Of a DNA stretch of 64,000 bases, positions 63,154 through 64,000 are shown piece after piece. Below the pieces are notes generated by a model. The model had not been told where the DNA came from and ran no database searches. It saw only the letters and a list, made by a program, of their open reading frames with translations. Both the position numbers and the translations under genes were made by a program. Source of the stretch: Io17-Chloro-G2 sp965226915 (GTDB lineage Bacteria > Chloroflexota > Dehalococcoidia > Lucifugimonadales > UBA3495); the NCBI GenBank assembly GCA_965226915.1, contig CBDDEJ010000008.1, positions 124,001 through 188,000 of the forward strand. The letters are read 5' to 3'. Positions within the stretch are counted from its first letter, which is position 1. Each line of letters begins with the position of its first letter.

Positions 63154-64000
63154 TATTACAACGTCAGTTCAGGGAGGGATGTGGGGTGATGCCCGCATGG
63201 CGGCGCGGCGCTTGGCATGGGAGCGTTTGGCCCGTTCGTTACTGTCCTGCGTATCCTCAAGCCACCGCAGCAACTCGGTTGGCCCGAACCGTTCCCGGGG
63301 CAGCATTTCCCGCACCACCCGGTAGACCTGCGGCCTCGTGATCCGGGGCATCTTTTCCCCCCCAAGCCTGTTGCAGGCTCAGCAGAAAAGCTCCGCCCAG
63401 CAGGCACAGGGCCACGTGGTGATGCCAGCCAGCCCAGGTGCGGGTCTCGTACTCGTCCAGGCCTACGTCGCTTTTCTCCGTCTCAAACTCCGTTTCTATA
63501 CGCCAACGGGAGCCTCCCACGTATGCCAGGGTCTCCAACGGGGTATCCTCCGGAGCATTGGACAGGTAGTAGCGGGGTTCGCTGCCGTCCAGGTTCCGGC
63601 GGTAGACGGCCCAGTGGATTTCGCCGGGCTTGCGCCTGCTGGTCGGTCGCACCCTCTGGGCGCTGAAAAGGTAGCTGCGTGGTCCCTGGCTTCCCTCGGC
63701 CACCGTAATCTCACGCCAGGCCTCCTCCGGCAACTCGTCGCTGCGCTGCTCCATGGTCCGGCGCTGACCGTCTCGCAGCCTGGGTTTGCGGGGACGCCCG
63801 AATCCCTGATACTCCGCACTGGTCCAGGCAGGCTCCGGCGGCCACACCGTAAAGCCGGACGGAACGTCCAGCACGTACCACATCCCCAAGGCCGCCAGGC
63901 CCTCCCGGAAGGACGGCGACATCCCAAAGGCGTCGTCCGCCGCGACCCATCCAGCCTTCAGGTGGCCCCGCTCCTGTGCCCGCCCCACCATCTCCAAGGC
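63154..64000 (-). mobile_element. IS701-type insertion sequence, copy 2 (partial, runs off the right edge)
   Basis: Begins after CTAG (63150-63153) with TATTACAACGTCAG, a variant of the copy 1 end TACTACAACGACG. It encodes the C-terminal part of a transposase very similar to copy 1. The other end and the second CTAG lie outside the window. Confidence 0.88.
63169..64000 (-). CDS. IS701-family transposase, C-terminal part, tail in the +1 frame
   Basis: Partial at the 5' end. The first frame carries WVAADDAFGMSP and RWRIETEFETEK and would stop at 63257. At a G7A4 run (near 63350-63362) the conserved tail MPRITRPQVYRVVREMLPRE through WLEDTQDSNERA lies in the +1 frame and ends at 63169. The same arrangement in copy 1 (G6A5, same total length) suggests the shift is a real feature of this IS. 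Confidence 0.85.

Noticed and set aside
1..64000. CRISPR arrays, rRNA genes, prophage modules
   Set aside because: No regularly spaced direct repeats of CRISPR size, no rRNA sequence and no phage structural or integrase genes were found.

Overview
The window looks like a piece of a GC-rich chromosome from a Chloroflexota bacterium, probably Dehalococcoidia/SAR202-like. This is inferred from gene content (class III CoA-transferases with a two-domain MaoC dehydratase, a DUF35/thiolase pair, collagen-like surface proteins, an archaellum-type protein, SelW-like and NHL proteins); there is no rRNA or other marker that settles it. Housekeeping genes are intact, but several accessory genes are broken by mobile elements and point mutations.

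Layout. 1-2.5 kb: an M16 peptidase fragment, a metallo-beta-lactamase-fold hydrolase and a decayed antitoxin/PIN-toxin pair. 2.5-9.5 kb: uvrA, a BtpA-family protein, a BaiN-type flavoprotein, a 3-hydroxyisobutyrate-dehydrogenase-like enzyme and a DinB-fold protein. 9.6-13.4 kb: a (+) acyl-CoA cluster (MaoC dehydratase and two CoA-transferases). 13.4-17.6 kb: pyrG behind a near-consensus promoter, a small transaldolase and rho. 17.7-22.2 kb: an O-antigen-ligase/TPR gene destroyed by two frameshifts, a stop codon and a double insertion. 22.8-28.0 kb: secreted proteins with IPT/TIG-like, collagen-like and membrane-anchor segments. 28.0-34.1 kb: a metallohydrolase, bioY, polX and an ABC exporter. 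34.4-36.3 kb: a lipoprotein gene broken by a double insertion of the same layout. 36.5-44.6 kb: an S1-domain protein, an aryl-sulfotransferase-like protein, valS, aroE, aroC and a probable selenoprotein of the SelW/Rdx family. 44.6-49.6 kb: a (-) block of tmk, an R3H/AAA ATPase, a GNAT-like protein, pdxT and pdxS. 49.8-55 kb: tRNA-Phe, an HTH protein, a DUF35/thiolase pair, a HAD fragment and an IS66 element. 55-64 kb: small membrane proteins, HbpS/GlcG-like, polysaccharide deacetylase, NHL, P-loop kinase and M42 peptidase genes, an archaellum FlaF/G-like gene, and a partial IS701-type element at the right edge.

The most notable features are these. (1) Two unrelated genes carry the same tandem arrangement of two CTAG-flanked elements, a 171-bp repeat (B) next to an IS701-type unit, and deleting each insertion in silico restores the host reading frame exactly. 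(2) The SelW-like gene has an in-frame TGA in a CxxU motif followed by a SECIS-like hairpin. (3) The IS701-type transposases have a homopolymer slip site ahead of a C-terminal tail that is conserved only in the +1 frame. (4) Two paralogous collagen-like proteins share a C-terminal glycine-rich/transmembrane/GRR signal.
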